Shown: positions 1-10,600 of the stretch, piece by piece
Position numbering within the stretch: the stretch's first letter is position 1
Layout: each line of letters begins with the position of its first letter
NCBI GenBank assembly: GCA_035771165.1
Contig: JAWNZC010000238.1
Span: 3,176,001 to 3,240,000, forward strand
Direction of reading: 5' to 3'
From: Paragorgia papillata
Lineage: Eukaryota > Cnidaria > Anthozoa > Scleralcyonacea > Coralliidae
Length of the DNA stretch: 64,000 bases
The notes under the pieces: model-generated
What the model saw: the letters and a program-made list of their open reading frames with translations, nothing else
The model's database searches: none
What the model was told of the DNA's origin: nothing
Translations under genes and position numbers: made by a program

Positions 1-1030
1 AGATTGCTTCATTATACCAAAATACATTGTCTATACCGTGCACAGGTTTGCATAAACGTGAACAAAAAGATAGAACAAAGTCTTTAGCTGAGTTTCCAGA
101 CCATCTCTCATTAGACTTTGAAGTAATAGACATTTTGGTAGCGACGTAGCGTGACTTCCGTGATCCATATAATTGTACATTTGTACTTACCGACCAAATA
201 TATCCAGCCACTTATAGCGAGGACGCTGGTTAAAACAAACATCTTGTCACGAAAATACAAATCTTTCACTTCCTTTGTTGAAAAACTATGTCGACGTCCA
301 CGAACTTTTAATATCGCGAGATAATTACAGGATTGACGGCGAATTTTCTCCAACGTTTGCGCCTTTCAGAGAGACTGTTGTTGTCCCCACTTTGAGTCAC
401 TTCCGCATGTCCGCGCTTGCTCTGTAATGTGAACTGGCTGTGGATGAGTGACCTTGCGTGACCCCGTGCCAAATACAGTATTTTAATTCAAAAAACTAAG
501 TTCTATCAAACCGATTTGTTTTCAGAGCAAACTGAAAAAGTGGTAAACTGACGAGATTAGTTTTGATACACGAGGAAGTGTTTCATCCGATATCCAGTCA
601 CCGAGAAGTGGTCTATGATCAATCTTTCCAAAAACTTTCATAAAAATCTATGCAGTATTTTGTGAGATATCCTGGTAACAGACAGACAAACAGAGAAACA
701 AACAGAGGTGAAAACATAAGCCCCTGCGGAGGTATAAGGTAAAGTAAATATCTATAGCCGACTATCACAAGAACTCGACATTATTTGATAAAGAACATGC
801 AAGCCCTGTTTACATGAAGCGGACTGAGTGTTCAAGTCAAATCGCACATGTTGTGTCTCCTTGTTGTGTTTACATGAAGAAGATTGAAAGTTTTCGATCT
901 GATCGAAACTGGTGGCTGAAGTCAATCCACGCATGTTAGAAGTTATTTCACTTTTATTCAGTGTTTTGTCTTTAGACCTGACCGTTTGGACGAAATTCTG
1001 ACCGTAATATTCAAAGTTACAAGCATTGTA
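1..1030. other. Left flank, mostly unassigned
   Basis: AT-rich sequence without a convincing gene. Near 672-735 there is a (CAGA/CAAA)-rich stretch ending GAGGTGAAAACATAA; the same ending follows the (AAAC)n array near 27980 (GAGGTGAAAATATAA), so both mark one interspersed repeat family. At 800-920 a short repeat contains the phrase TGTTTACATGAAG twice, resembling the palindromic MITEs further right. Confidence 0.4.
191..353 (-). other. Possible but weak 5' exon fragment on the minus strand
   Basis: An open frame on the minus strand contains an ATG at 242 that starts a hydrophobic segment (MFVLTSVLAISGWIYLV), followed by a consensus donor G|GTAAGT at 191/190. No partner exon can be seen because the window starts here, and no family is recognised. 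It could be chance. Confidence 0.15.
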
Positions 1031-1045
1031 GTTCAGTAAACTTCA

Positions 1046-1250
1046 TCCCGGTGTGCCGGGATGTCGCATTTATATGGGGAAAAATCTGTCCCGGTGTACC
1101 GGGATCCCGGTTGCTTCAACCGAGATCGGGACGTCCCGGTCTCCATATAAACGCAACCGCGAAAATAACAGTAAATTATCTACAAGCCGAGATCCCGGTA
1201 CACCGGGACGTCCCGGTACACCGGGATCATATAAACAGGCCCTAGCCTTA
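1046..1250. repeat. Palindromic MITE-like element with CCCGGTACACCGGGA words
   Basis: The 15-bp palindromic word CCCGGTRYRCCGGGA occurs five times between 1048 and 1230, in direct and variant forms, separated by the phrases CATTTATATGG and CCATATAAACG. It ends CATATAAACAGGCCCT. No coding capacity is recognised. Confidence 0.6.
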
Positions 1251-1254
1251 GGCC

Positions 1255-1812
1255 TGCGCTAAACGTCACACAATAGGCCAATTTAATTCAGACGAATTTC
1301 ATTATTCGAATTTTATTCGACGAAATAAATTCGTCTCGACGATTAAATTCGTCTGAATCACACGGATATAATGCGACGATAATGCGTGTTCGAGGTATAA
1401 ATGCGACGATAATCGTGTACGACGAATTATCCGCGTCGCGTCGAATTAAATGTTTCTCTTCAAGGCCTGCGCTAAACGTCGCACAATAGACGAATTTAAT
1501 TCGAATTAACTTCGTTGGTAATGCGACGTACTTGGACTCGTGGAGCCTGAAAACGACTTCTTGAAAACATGGCACCGAATTGTCGCAGACAGAAGCGAAA
1601 CATTTAATTCGACGCGACGATAATTCGTCGTATAACTCGAACACGCATTATCGCCCGCACTGACTCAGACGAATTTAATTGCCCAGACGAATTTAATTCG
1701 TGAGTCGAATTTAATCGAGTTATACGTCGCAGTTTCGTCGAATAAAATTCAAACAATTAAATTCGTCTGAATTAAATTCGTCTATTGTGCGACGTTTAGC
1801 AGTATAGGCCTT
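1255..1812. repeat. Two adjoining MITE-like elements with GAATTAAATTC words
   Basis: Terminal inverted repeats of about 40 bp: TAAACGTCGCACAATAGACG at the left (near 1258 and again near 1472) and the inverse TCGTCTATTGTGCGACGTTTA near 1778-1798. The interior repeats TTCGTCTGAATTAAATTCG-type words on both strands. The second left end at 1464 implies nesting or tandem insertion. A solo right end lies at 35907-35937. Confidence 0.6.
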
Positions 1813-1825
1813 CATGTGACAGACG

Positions 1826-1905
1826 TTTGGTAGACGTTCGTCAAGCTTTTAGATACTTAGCAAATATTTTCGAGCCCCATAACATAGGGATCGACGATAG
1901 AATTA
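1826..1905 (-). repeat. tRNA-derived SINE fragment, minus strand
   Basis: Read on the minus strand it contains a box-B-like segment (CGATCCCTAT), then AATATTTGCTAAG and AAGCTTGACGAACGTCTACC. This matches the tail of the plus-strand copy at 36029-36145, so it is a diverged copy of the same SINE. Confidence 0.5.
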
Positions 1906-2297
1906 TTAAACATTGCTGTTGCACTTGTACTAATTGTTTAAATCCTCCTTGTAAAATCCAGGGTAATGCTTTCTCTCCGTTAGTACTTCTCGAGTTTTGC
2001 AAAATCAAAAAGTTTTTCTGCTGTTGTTCGGGGACTTTGATTCTCCATTATCATGAAAGTCAAATTTTGGTATTTATCAAATTGTTATTTACATTTTCAT
2101 TTGTTTGGCATTTAATTATATTTGCAACCTCATACCAAGCTCGCAAACGTTACCACATGTACACATGTATTCTTGGAGGAACTTTAACAAAAGAATCTCA
2201 TTAGCAGCTATTGTATTTGGAGTATGTTTTCCTCCAACATGGCCACCGTATCTTTGTCTCCTAAATCTCAAGGGATTGATTGCAAACCACCAATACA

Positions 2298-2307
2298 TAT
2301 ATATATA

Positions 2308-2361
<54 letters not shown>
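2298..2361. repeat. (TA)n microsatellite
   Basis: About 64 bp of almost pure TA dinucleotide. Open frames across it are simple-repeat artefacts. Comparable TA tracts lie at 7562-7648, 34060-34085, 37449-37482 and 37612-37650. Confidence 0.9.
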
Positions 2362-2363
<2 letters not shown>

Positions 2364-2407
2364 GTATATGACTTATCATACCACTACATCTACAGCAAAC
2401 GCCACCG

Positions 2408-2685
2408 CTTAAGGGCCTGTTTATTATATGGAGCCGAGTTACGCGGCCAGGCGAGTTGAAAAAAGATGAGTGTTATGAGACGAGTTACTCGGCAAAGCCG
2501 AGGAGATAGACAGCATGCCGAGATCTCGGCTGTTTTGCCGGTATCCCGGCTAGCCGAGTGACTCGCCTGTCTCCTATAAACACTCTGCCGGGATAGCATT
2601 GAATTTCTATACATGGCGGGTAACTCGGTTTGCCGAGTAACTCGGCTAGCCGGGTAACTCGGCTCCATACAAACAAGCCCTTATA
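2408..2685. repeat. MITE with CTCGGCTAGCCGAG words
   Basis: Terminal inverted repeats: AAGGGCCTGTTTATTATATGG at the left and the inverse of TAAGGGCTTGTTTGTATGG at the right, then GAGCCGAGTTAC on both arms. The interior consists of short palindromic words built on CTCGGC/GCCGAG. Confidence 0.7.
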
Positions 2686-2880
2686 GCCGAGTTACCCGGC
2701 AAAGCGAGTTGCGCCATGTATAGAAATACAATGCTATCCCGGCAGAGTGTTTATATGAGACAGGCGGGTAACTTGGCTAGCCGAGATCCCGGCAAAACAG
2801 CCGAGATCTCGGCATGCCGGGATGAAAATATTCCCATATAAACACTCTCTTGCCGGGTAACTCGGCTAGCCGAGTTAATT
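2686..2880. repeat. Second CTCGGC-type MITE, head-to-head with the first
   Basis: Positions 2686-2818 are the reverse complement, at roughly 90 percent identity by eye, of 2513-2650. The two elements therefore form a long inverted repeat. It ends CCCATATAAACACTCTCTTG. Confidence 0.65.
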
Positions 2881-3099
2881 CGCTAATTAAGCTCGCAAAC
2901 GTACCACATGCACTACATGTATACGTATAACTCTATACTACCACGTTCTGATCTGATCTAGTTGTCAAAAGTGCATGTTAATCTTTTTTTATATCAAATG
3001 TTTAACGCTTTATTGTGTATTCTAGTTTGACATTACACTTGACATTCATGAGTTTGGGAGGGTCGAGGGTATAGTTGGTCGAGGGTCGTAAAATACGCT

Positions 3100-3143
3100 A
3101 CGTTTATCCGCCTTTACACAGGACGGGGCTTACATAAGACGCG

Positions 3144-3203
<60 letters not shown>

Positions 3204-3400
3204 ACCCCCCCCACCCCCCCCCCCCCCTATATGAAAGATACAAAAAAGACTTGCGTCTTAAGTGTTTACGTCTTACACAAGCCGCGCCACTTGTTCAAAA
3301 CGCCGTATAAATGGGTCAGCCGTTTACATCTTATATGTAAGACGCGTCGTATGTAAGCCACGTCTTATCGGCTATCGTATATAAACGGTCCTAATATCCG
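3100..3400. repeat. Palindromic element with AAGACGCG words and embedded poly(C)
   Basis: TTACATAAGACGCG near 3130, CTTATATGTAAGACGCG near 3330 and inverse words CGTCTTAC at 3268 form dispersed inverted repeats. It ends GTATATAAACGGTCCT, like the other palindromic MITEs. In copy 2 the segment between CATAAGACG (36455) and ATCTTTCAC is absent. Confidence 0.5.
3146..3227 (+). repeat. Poly(C) tract
   Basis: 82 bp of cytosine interrupted only by A at 3204 and 3213. Such long poly(C) is uncommon and prone to assembly error. It is missing from the paralogous position in copy 2. Confidence 0.9.
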
Positions 3401-3977
3401 TCCGAAAATTTCCCTTTGGAATTAAACCGACCGATCTTTCACAAATGACGTGTAAACTCGTCTGAAAAAAAATTAAAATAATAAAAGTCGACTGTTGCAG
3501 TGAAAAGATTATTTGGGATGGGCTAAGATAAGTAGCTAGAACTCTGTTACCGCCAAATTTCTCGCTTTGACGAGGAAACTCGTCTAGCGTTAGCGAGAGT
3601 AAAATAATGAAAGTCCACTGTAGCAGTAAAATAGGTTAAGTAAACTCGGCCGAAATATTTTTTGCAGTGATGTAGTTGACAAATACAACCTTTTCCCTTC
3701 AGATAAATTTAGGACTTTACTCAACTCAAATAAGTCAAATCTTATTTTCGCTGCAGAAATTGCTTCTTTCATGTTGTAAATTTTTCATGTATAGTCTATT
3801 CTTCCACCTGTTTAAATTGATTGCTGTCGCTTCATAAACTGTAATTGACAACAGGTCGACAACAACTTTAGAGGCTTGTGGTCGTAATAATGAAATGGCA
3901 ATATATTTTATTGCTAATTGATTTCCTTCAACGGCAGTTGAATGGCATGAAGTATTATATACTATAAGTTGAAAACT

Positions 3978-4104
3978 ATGGTATATCTTCTGACTTTACT
4001 TCTGGTATTCTATTTGGTGCTATGTAATAAAAACGGGTCCGCAGTGAACACAACTGGAACGAGGCTTCCTTTGAATGGAACCGACGAAACGTCAAAACGG
4101 ACAG
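3978..4104 (+). CDS. Copy 1 exon 1: signal peptide and start of propeptide
   Basis: Begins at ATG 3978 and ends at donor ACAG|GTGAGG (phase 1). The first 16 residues form a Leu-rich hydrophobic leader ending in Cys, followed by a polar Asn/Thr-rich stretch. That is the expected N-terminus of a secreted zymogen. The paralogous exon at 37016 has the same length and start. Confidence 0.88.
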
Positions 4105-7100
4105 GTGAGGCAAGCGTTGATGTTAAGCGTTGATGTTAGCCTAAGGGTTTTTATTCAGATTTGCTATAAATTACAAACATACAAATCTTTGCGGATTATC
4201 ATGGAAATTGAATTTACTATACCAGGCTAACATTGGTAGGGGGTGTTGATCACAACAATTTTTATATAATAAGTAACAACACTATAATAAGTACAGCCAG
4301 GACTCAAGTCAGCTCTAATTATGACTTCTAGACTGCACCAAAAATTTGATTTATCTGCTAGAGTAATATATTTATTTGCTATAGAGTAATATATTATATA
4401 TATATTTCTTTTTTTATTTAATAAATATTTAATTTTCAATAAGTTTGCCCCAATAGCAAAACTGCTCATGAAGGGGGCTCACTACAGCTAAAAATTACAA
4501 TAATATATATGTGTGTATAAATATAAACTCAACCAGAACATTGCATAATTAGTTTACGAATAAACTTAATCAGTATAATATTAAATTTAAATTGCTTACT
4601 GACGATGGCAAATAAAATCAAGGCTCGCGTATATTGAAGCGATTAGATTCTTTAATAAAACATTGAACAGAGTAAAACATTTGAACATTTTCATCTTCTG
4701 AAAGTAGTGAAGATCCAAACACAAATCTGCAAAGCCTTATTATTTGTCCGAAATACCAGACTAAGTAGATCATCCTCCAATAATGCTAACATTAAAAAAT
4801 TTGTCGTTCCTAAATGTAAAACATCAACATACCAGAAATCTTTCTAAGATCAATTAAAATATGAAATACTTTAGCAAATGAACTTAACCTCACTATGGAC
4901 AACCTTATTTCTCATCTTTGGAAACTACTTATGACTGTGAAAACGCTCGTACATTTAAAACAATCTGCTTAAAATGTAACTGTTCCCGTAGCCTTAGGTA
5001 CCCTATTTCTTGTTGTTATTAACATATTGAGTTTAGTTAAAAAAAAATTTTTAAATTCAGACATCGCCAGCCATCTGTCAGCAAGAATACAAGCTCTGTC
5101 AGCAAGAATACAAGCTCTGTCAGCAAGAATACAAGCACCAGAGGAGAGTAATTTTAATCTAGGAGCAACAAATATCTGGCAATGCAAAAAGTAATGATTT
5201 AAATAGTTTCATTTTCAAAGCCACAAAGACATTTCGGAGATGTTTTACACCCAATTTTGAATAGGTAATAATTAAGAGCACAAGCATCTAAACGTATTCG
5301 AGTTTGAATGATAGATGGATATCTATCCAAGTTAAATAAAGTTGTATTTGATGGAACATCAAAAAGAACTAACACAGCTTTTTTAAAAGGAACAACTGAC
5401 TCAAGATTGCGTACAGATGTATCAATCTTATATTCCACAATTTAGTAGCAGATGGGAAAAAAGATTTTTTAAAACGCTCAGTACGCACTGGAAATAATGT
5501 GAAGTCAGAATACGATCCCAAGGAATAATGAGTTCGCTCAAACACCTGAGATGGTAATAGCTCTTTTAAAAATAGGCACAAAATTATTAACAATTTTGAA
5601 ATAGAATATCAATTTGTGAATAGAACGTCTGGTCTTCATATCTTCCCAACCTATTTCTCGCATCAAATAGCGCCTACTGGTACCCTTCATGGCACCCGTT
5701 ACAATTTTTGCCGCTTCGTATTGTACAAATTCGAGAAGATCGCTCTCACCATCTGTGCAACCATCCCACAAAACATCTGCATATTCCATCAAAGGACGAA
5801 TAAGAGAATTACATAGTTTATTCAGAGATTCCTTTTTTATTTTATATTTTAATCCTTTGAGCAAATTTAACCTCCGACTAGCCTTCTCATGCATAAATTG
5901 TTAAAATGTGAGCCTTAGGGTCTATAGGCTACACAATAATGCTAAAATAAGAAGATTTTGAGTGGTACGCCAAAATGTTCTAGGGTTTTGAGTGTTTTTA
6001 ACCGAAAATACGTGACATAGGAAAAATTATCTTCTTAAATAATAGAGCAGTAAGCACTTCATCAAAAGGACTTAATTCGTTTAATTATAAATTTAATTTA
6101 ATTATAAATCTTGGTTCTACGAAACGGCACGTTTATTTTCCTTTTTCTTTTTGTACAGTTCCACGACATCGCGCTGCCATGGACATGATTATGGTGGCCA
6201 ATAATCGTTTAAAACGTAAACATTTAAATGAAGATAGAATTAAAAGAATGAATATTACTGGGAATACTACTGCCCAAGAAGCCATTATTGAAATAAATGA
6301 AGGTAAAATAGGAAATATAGATTTGTTTGTTCCTTCATTTCCTTTCTTTCCCTTCTCTTCCATTCTTTCTCTTCCCTTCTCTTTTCTACCCTTCCCTTCA
6401 ATTCCCTTCCCTTCTCTTTCCTTTCCATCCCTTCTTTCCTTTCCCTTTCTTCCCTTCCTTTATTTTTATTTCCCTTTATTTCTCTCTTTTTCTATTTTTC
6501 TCTCTTTTCTTTCCCTCTTCCTTCCCTTTTCCTTTTCCTTTCCCTTCCCTTTTCCTTCCCTTTTCCTTCCCTTTTCCTTCCCTTTCCCTTCCCTTTTCTT
6601 CCCTTTTCTTCCTTTTCCCTTTCCTTTCGTTCCCTTCCTTTTCCTTCCCTTTTCTTTCCCTTTTCCTTCCCTTTCCTTTTCCTTCCCTTTTCCTTTCCTT
6701 TTCCTTTCCTTTCGTTCCCTTTCTCTTCTCTTCTCCTTTCCTTTCGTTCCCTTATTTTTCCTTCCCTTTCCCTTTCTTTTCCTTCCCTTTTCTTCCCTTT
6801 TCCTTTCCTTTCGTTCCCTTCTTTTTCCTTCCCTTTCCCTTTCCTTTACTTCCCTTTTCCATCCCATTCTTTTTCGTTCATTCCCTTCCTTTTCCTCCTC
6901 TTCCCTTCCTTTTCCTCCTCTTCCCTTCCTTTTCCTTCCATTCCTTTTCCTCCTCTTCCCTTTTTTGTCCTTTCCATTCCCTTTCCCTTCCTTTTCCTTC
7001 CCTTTTCCTTCCCTTTTCCTTCCCTTTTCCTTCCCTTTTCCTTCCCTTTTCCTTCCCTTTTCTTCCCTTTTCCTTCCCTTTTCCTTTCCCTTCCCTTTTC

Positions 7101-7566
7101 CTTTCCTTTCCCTTTCTTTTCCTTCCCTTCTCTTTCTTTTTATTTCCTTCTTGATCTTCCCTTCGTTTGTCTTCCTTTATCCTCCTTTTCCTCTTTCCCT
7201 TTCTTTCGCATCATTCCCCTTCCTTTTTCTTCGCTTTCCTTTCCTTCTCTTTGCTTCTCTTCCCTTCCCTTCCCTTCCTTCTATTATATGTCTGTTTTAA
7301 AATGCTACAGGCGAGAGAATTGCAGATGACTTGTACGAGGGAGATATCATAATGGATCCAATGGATCCCAAGGATTTTCAATTAATTAAATTAAAAAAAG
7401 AAAACAAAGATGGACTGGTTGAAGAAACGATGCGGAAACGACAAGCGAGTCGACAATTGAAATTCCTTTGGCACAACAGACAAGTTCCTTATAAGATACA
7501 TTCTTCACTTGGTAAGTTTTATTATGCATATACTGTAAAACAGGGGCATTATTATATGCGTTATAT

Positions 7567-7650
<84 letters not shown>

Positions 7651-10600
7651 TGCTCTACCTTCAAAAGTATCGAGCACTCTGTGGTCTATTGTAAACGACT
7701 ACTTGAACTATTATATATATATATATATTCAAACAAACAAAGTGTTGTTCGCGAAATATCGAAAAGTGCTCAATACCGTAAAGATTGAGCGAATATACTA
7801 TAATTCAGTATCATCAGGAGACGCCTGATGATCGCCCAGCGTGAAACTGACAGTAGCGACCATCAACATTTGAGGTAAGCCCACTTATAGTATATATACA
7901 CATTATTATAGGGGAGCACGGGTGGCATGTGCTGTTAGCGCGCTGCCTCTCACCAAAAGGTTAAGCCCGGTTAGACGGGGTTAGTAGTTGGATGGGTGAC
8001 CGCTTGGGAATGACCCTGTTGTCGAGCTTGGAACTCATGTGAGTAGAGCTGTAGTTGTTCTCTCCTGTGCTTCGAGGGTTTTTCGCCGGGTTCTCTGGTT
8101 TTCCTCCCTCCATAAAATCAGCACCTAACATCTTAGCTGTGTCCGTGGTCTGAACTGTGTCGTATGACGGCTGCCTGGAGCGCCTTTGATATGCCTCGAC
8201 ACGGCCACGTTGATCCGCGTCCTTCATAATTCAGCCGCTGGTTAATTGCGAGTAAGGATGATTAGCCCCCAGTCCTTTATCCTTTTATTATTGCTTGTGT
8301 CACAGGAAATCTTCTCTCCCTCACTTGACTCGGGAGTGGGAATTTTTTTAGAGGGGCAAATTTCCTAAGGAGAAAATTTCCTATCATACTTACTCCGCGG
8401 AAATGTACTCCACGAGGTTGCTTACTGGTTAACTGGGGCTACTGATGAAAATATTGTGGGTAATGTTTCTGCATAATCCTAAAGATATTATGGTACTTGA
8501 TAATTGTGCAAAGTTTCATTTCGAAATTCCCAAAAACGCAAAGTTGTATTTTACGTGTATTTTGGAGCGCCGCCATTATATTTGCCGTGTTTGAGAAGAA
8601 TGAGTTGAGAAGAATGAGTTGAGGAGAAGGTATGACGTCATAGACTCAATAAAAACAAAAGATCATTGTTGTTGTTAAAATGGTCATTGTTGTTATTGAG
8701 TCTATGATGTCATAATCTTTCTTAACTCATTCTTCTCAAGCTCGGCCACATTAATGGCGGCGCTCCAAAATACAAACTTCACAAGTAAAATACCACCTTT
8801 TCTTTAACCACCATAACATCTTTAGGATTACGCAAAATCATTGCCAACAATATTTTCATCAAAGAACCACTTTAAATAAATTCGATGCTACACGGCACGC
8901 ATCACTTCCAACAGCAGAGCGCCGCAGCACTGCTTCGCCGCAAAAATCGATACGGAAGCACCGTCCCATATGTGAACAAAATGCCTATCCGGTACACTTT
9001 CTGAGACGCAACGATACCCTATCCACACTTGCCGCAAGGCATGCATTGAGGCATGCAGAACGCCAACCTCGTACCCAGGCTCTTTCTCTGCGCCCGCTGA
9101 AAAACCCGGGTACGAGGTTGGCAGAACGCCTGTGACGCAGGTAGGCCAGTCCATGTCATCATTCAATACTATTTAACACTTATTTACTGGCGCCGAGGGA
9201 AACTGTGTTTTGTGGACCCGAGACTGCCGTTGTTTCCCGAGGCAAAGCCGAGGGCAACAACGAGCCGTCGAGGGGGGGACAAAACACACTGTTTTCCCGA
9301 GGTACCAGTAAATAAGTGTTTTGTTATGTATCAAGTGTTACATGACAACAAATATGTTGAGCAAAACCTTCAGACATTGTTTTAAATTAAGGAAAACTGG
9401 AAAAAACTAAGACAAACTACACCTGATCACCTACTTCCGGTTTTCATATTTTCTCCTAGGGAACAATGAATTGATGTTACCCGCTGCCATGGGTTACGCG
9501 GGAAACATCACGATTTTCCGACCGTCACGTGAGAATCGCTCGCCCAATCAGAAAGCTAGAAAAATGGACTTTGACACATGATATATAACAAAGGTGTTTA
9601 CTGTACATGGGCCAAGTTCTGGTTTAGATAAATGTTAAAAGGAGAAACTGTCAAGAAAATGATATGGGATCAAGCGAGTATAAATGTATTAAAGTGCTTA
9701 TATCACTTGTTGGGTTTTAACGTATTTGAATAGAGCAAAAAAAGTTAGTTAATAAGTTATTTTGCCGTTTTTGATTTACTTTAATAGTTTCTGAGATATA
9801 AGTCTTTAAACATGCCAATTTCGGCTTTTCGCCAAAAATTTCCGTCGTTCATTTTTAAGCACGGGGGCCTGGGACTCAGGAACCTAAGCCGACCGTTTTC
9901 TTAGTTGGAACTCTCGTGCGTACTGGAAAACGGGTGTGAGCTCGACATTTCGATTTTTCAGTCAAATATATGTGTTTTTGTGAATCAATAAGCCGAAACG
10001 TAGTTGTTTTGGATTGACTCGTTCCTGAGTCCCAGGCCCCCAAGGTGTTAAAATGAACGACGGAAATTTTTGAGAATTGGCATGTTCAGAAGCCAATATG
10101 TCAGGAACTATTTGACTAAATCAAAAACGGCAAAATAACTTATTAACTGATTTGTCCTGCTCTATTTAAATACGTTAAAACCCCACAAGTGATAGATAGC
10201 CAATCATCAAACGATACTCATAGCATGTGACGCCTATCGTGATTTTTGCGTGGCGGTTTACACGTTCCTTTCGGGAAAACGAAATGGTGGAAGTATTTTT
10301 ATCAAATTTTATAACGAAAAGGTTTTATTATAGTTTTTACTCAAGAATTGGCAGCAGTCAGGGCTCTTCTTGAACGGAAAATAATTTTATCTTTTCAAAA
10401 TCTTTGTGTAGTAATATAATTGGTCTTTTGTATAGGACATCTATATTATATAATGTCATTTTCGACTGCTCAGCAGGTTGCGAGTAACGCGCGCGATTAC
10501 CTCGTGAAATCTAAAAATAACTTAAGGGGAATAAGGATGATATGCGACTAGACCCCATTAATATACATTCCCTCTTATACTCTGCGTCTTCCTTTAGCGA

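Noticed and set aside
7918..8285. Functional 5S rRNA gene
   Set aside because: Only part of 5S is recognisable, with many changes, and it is joined to a SINE body and tail.
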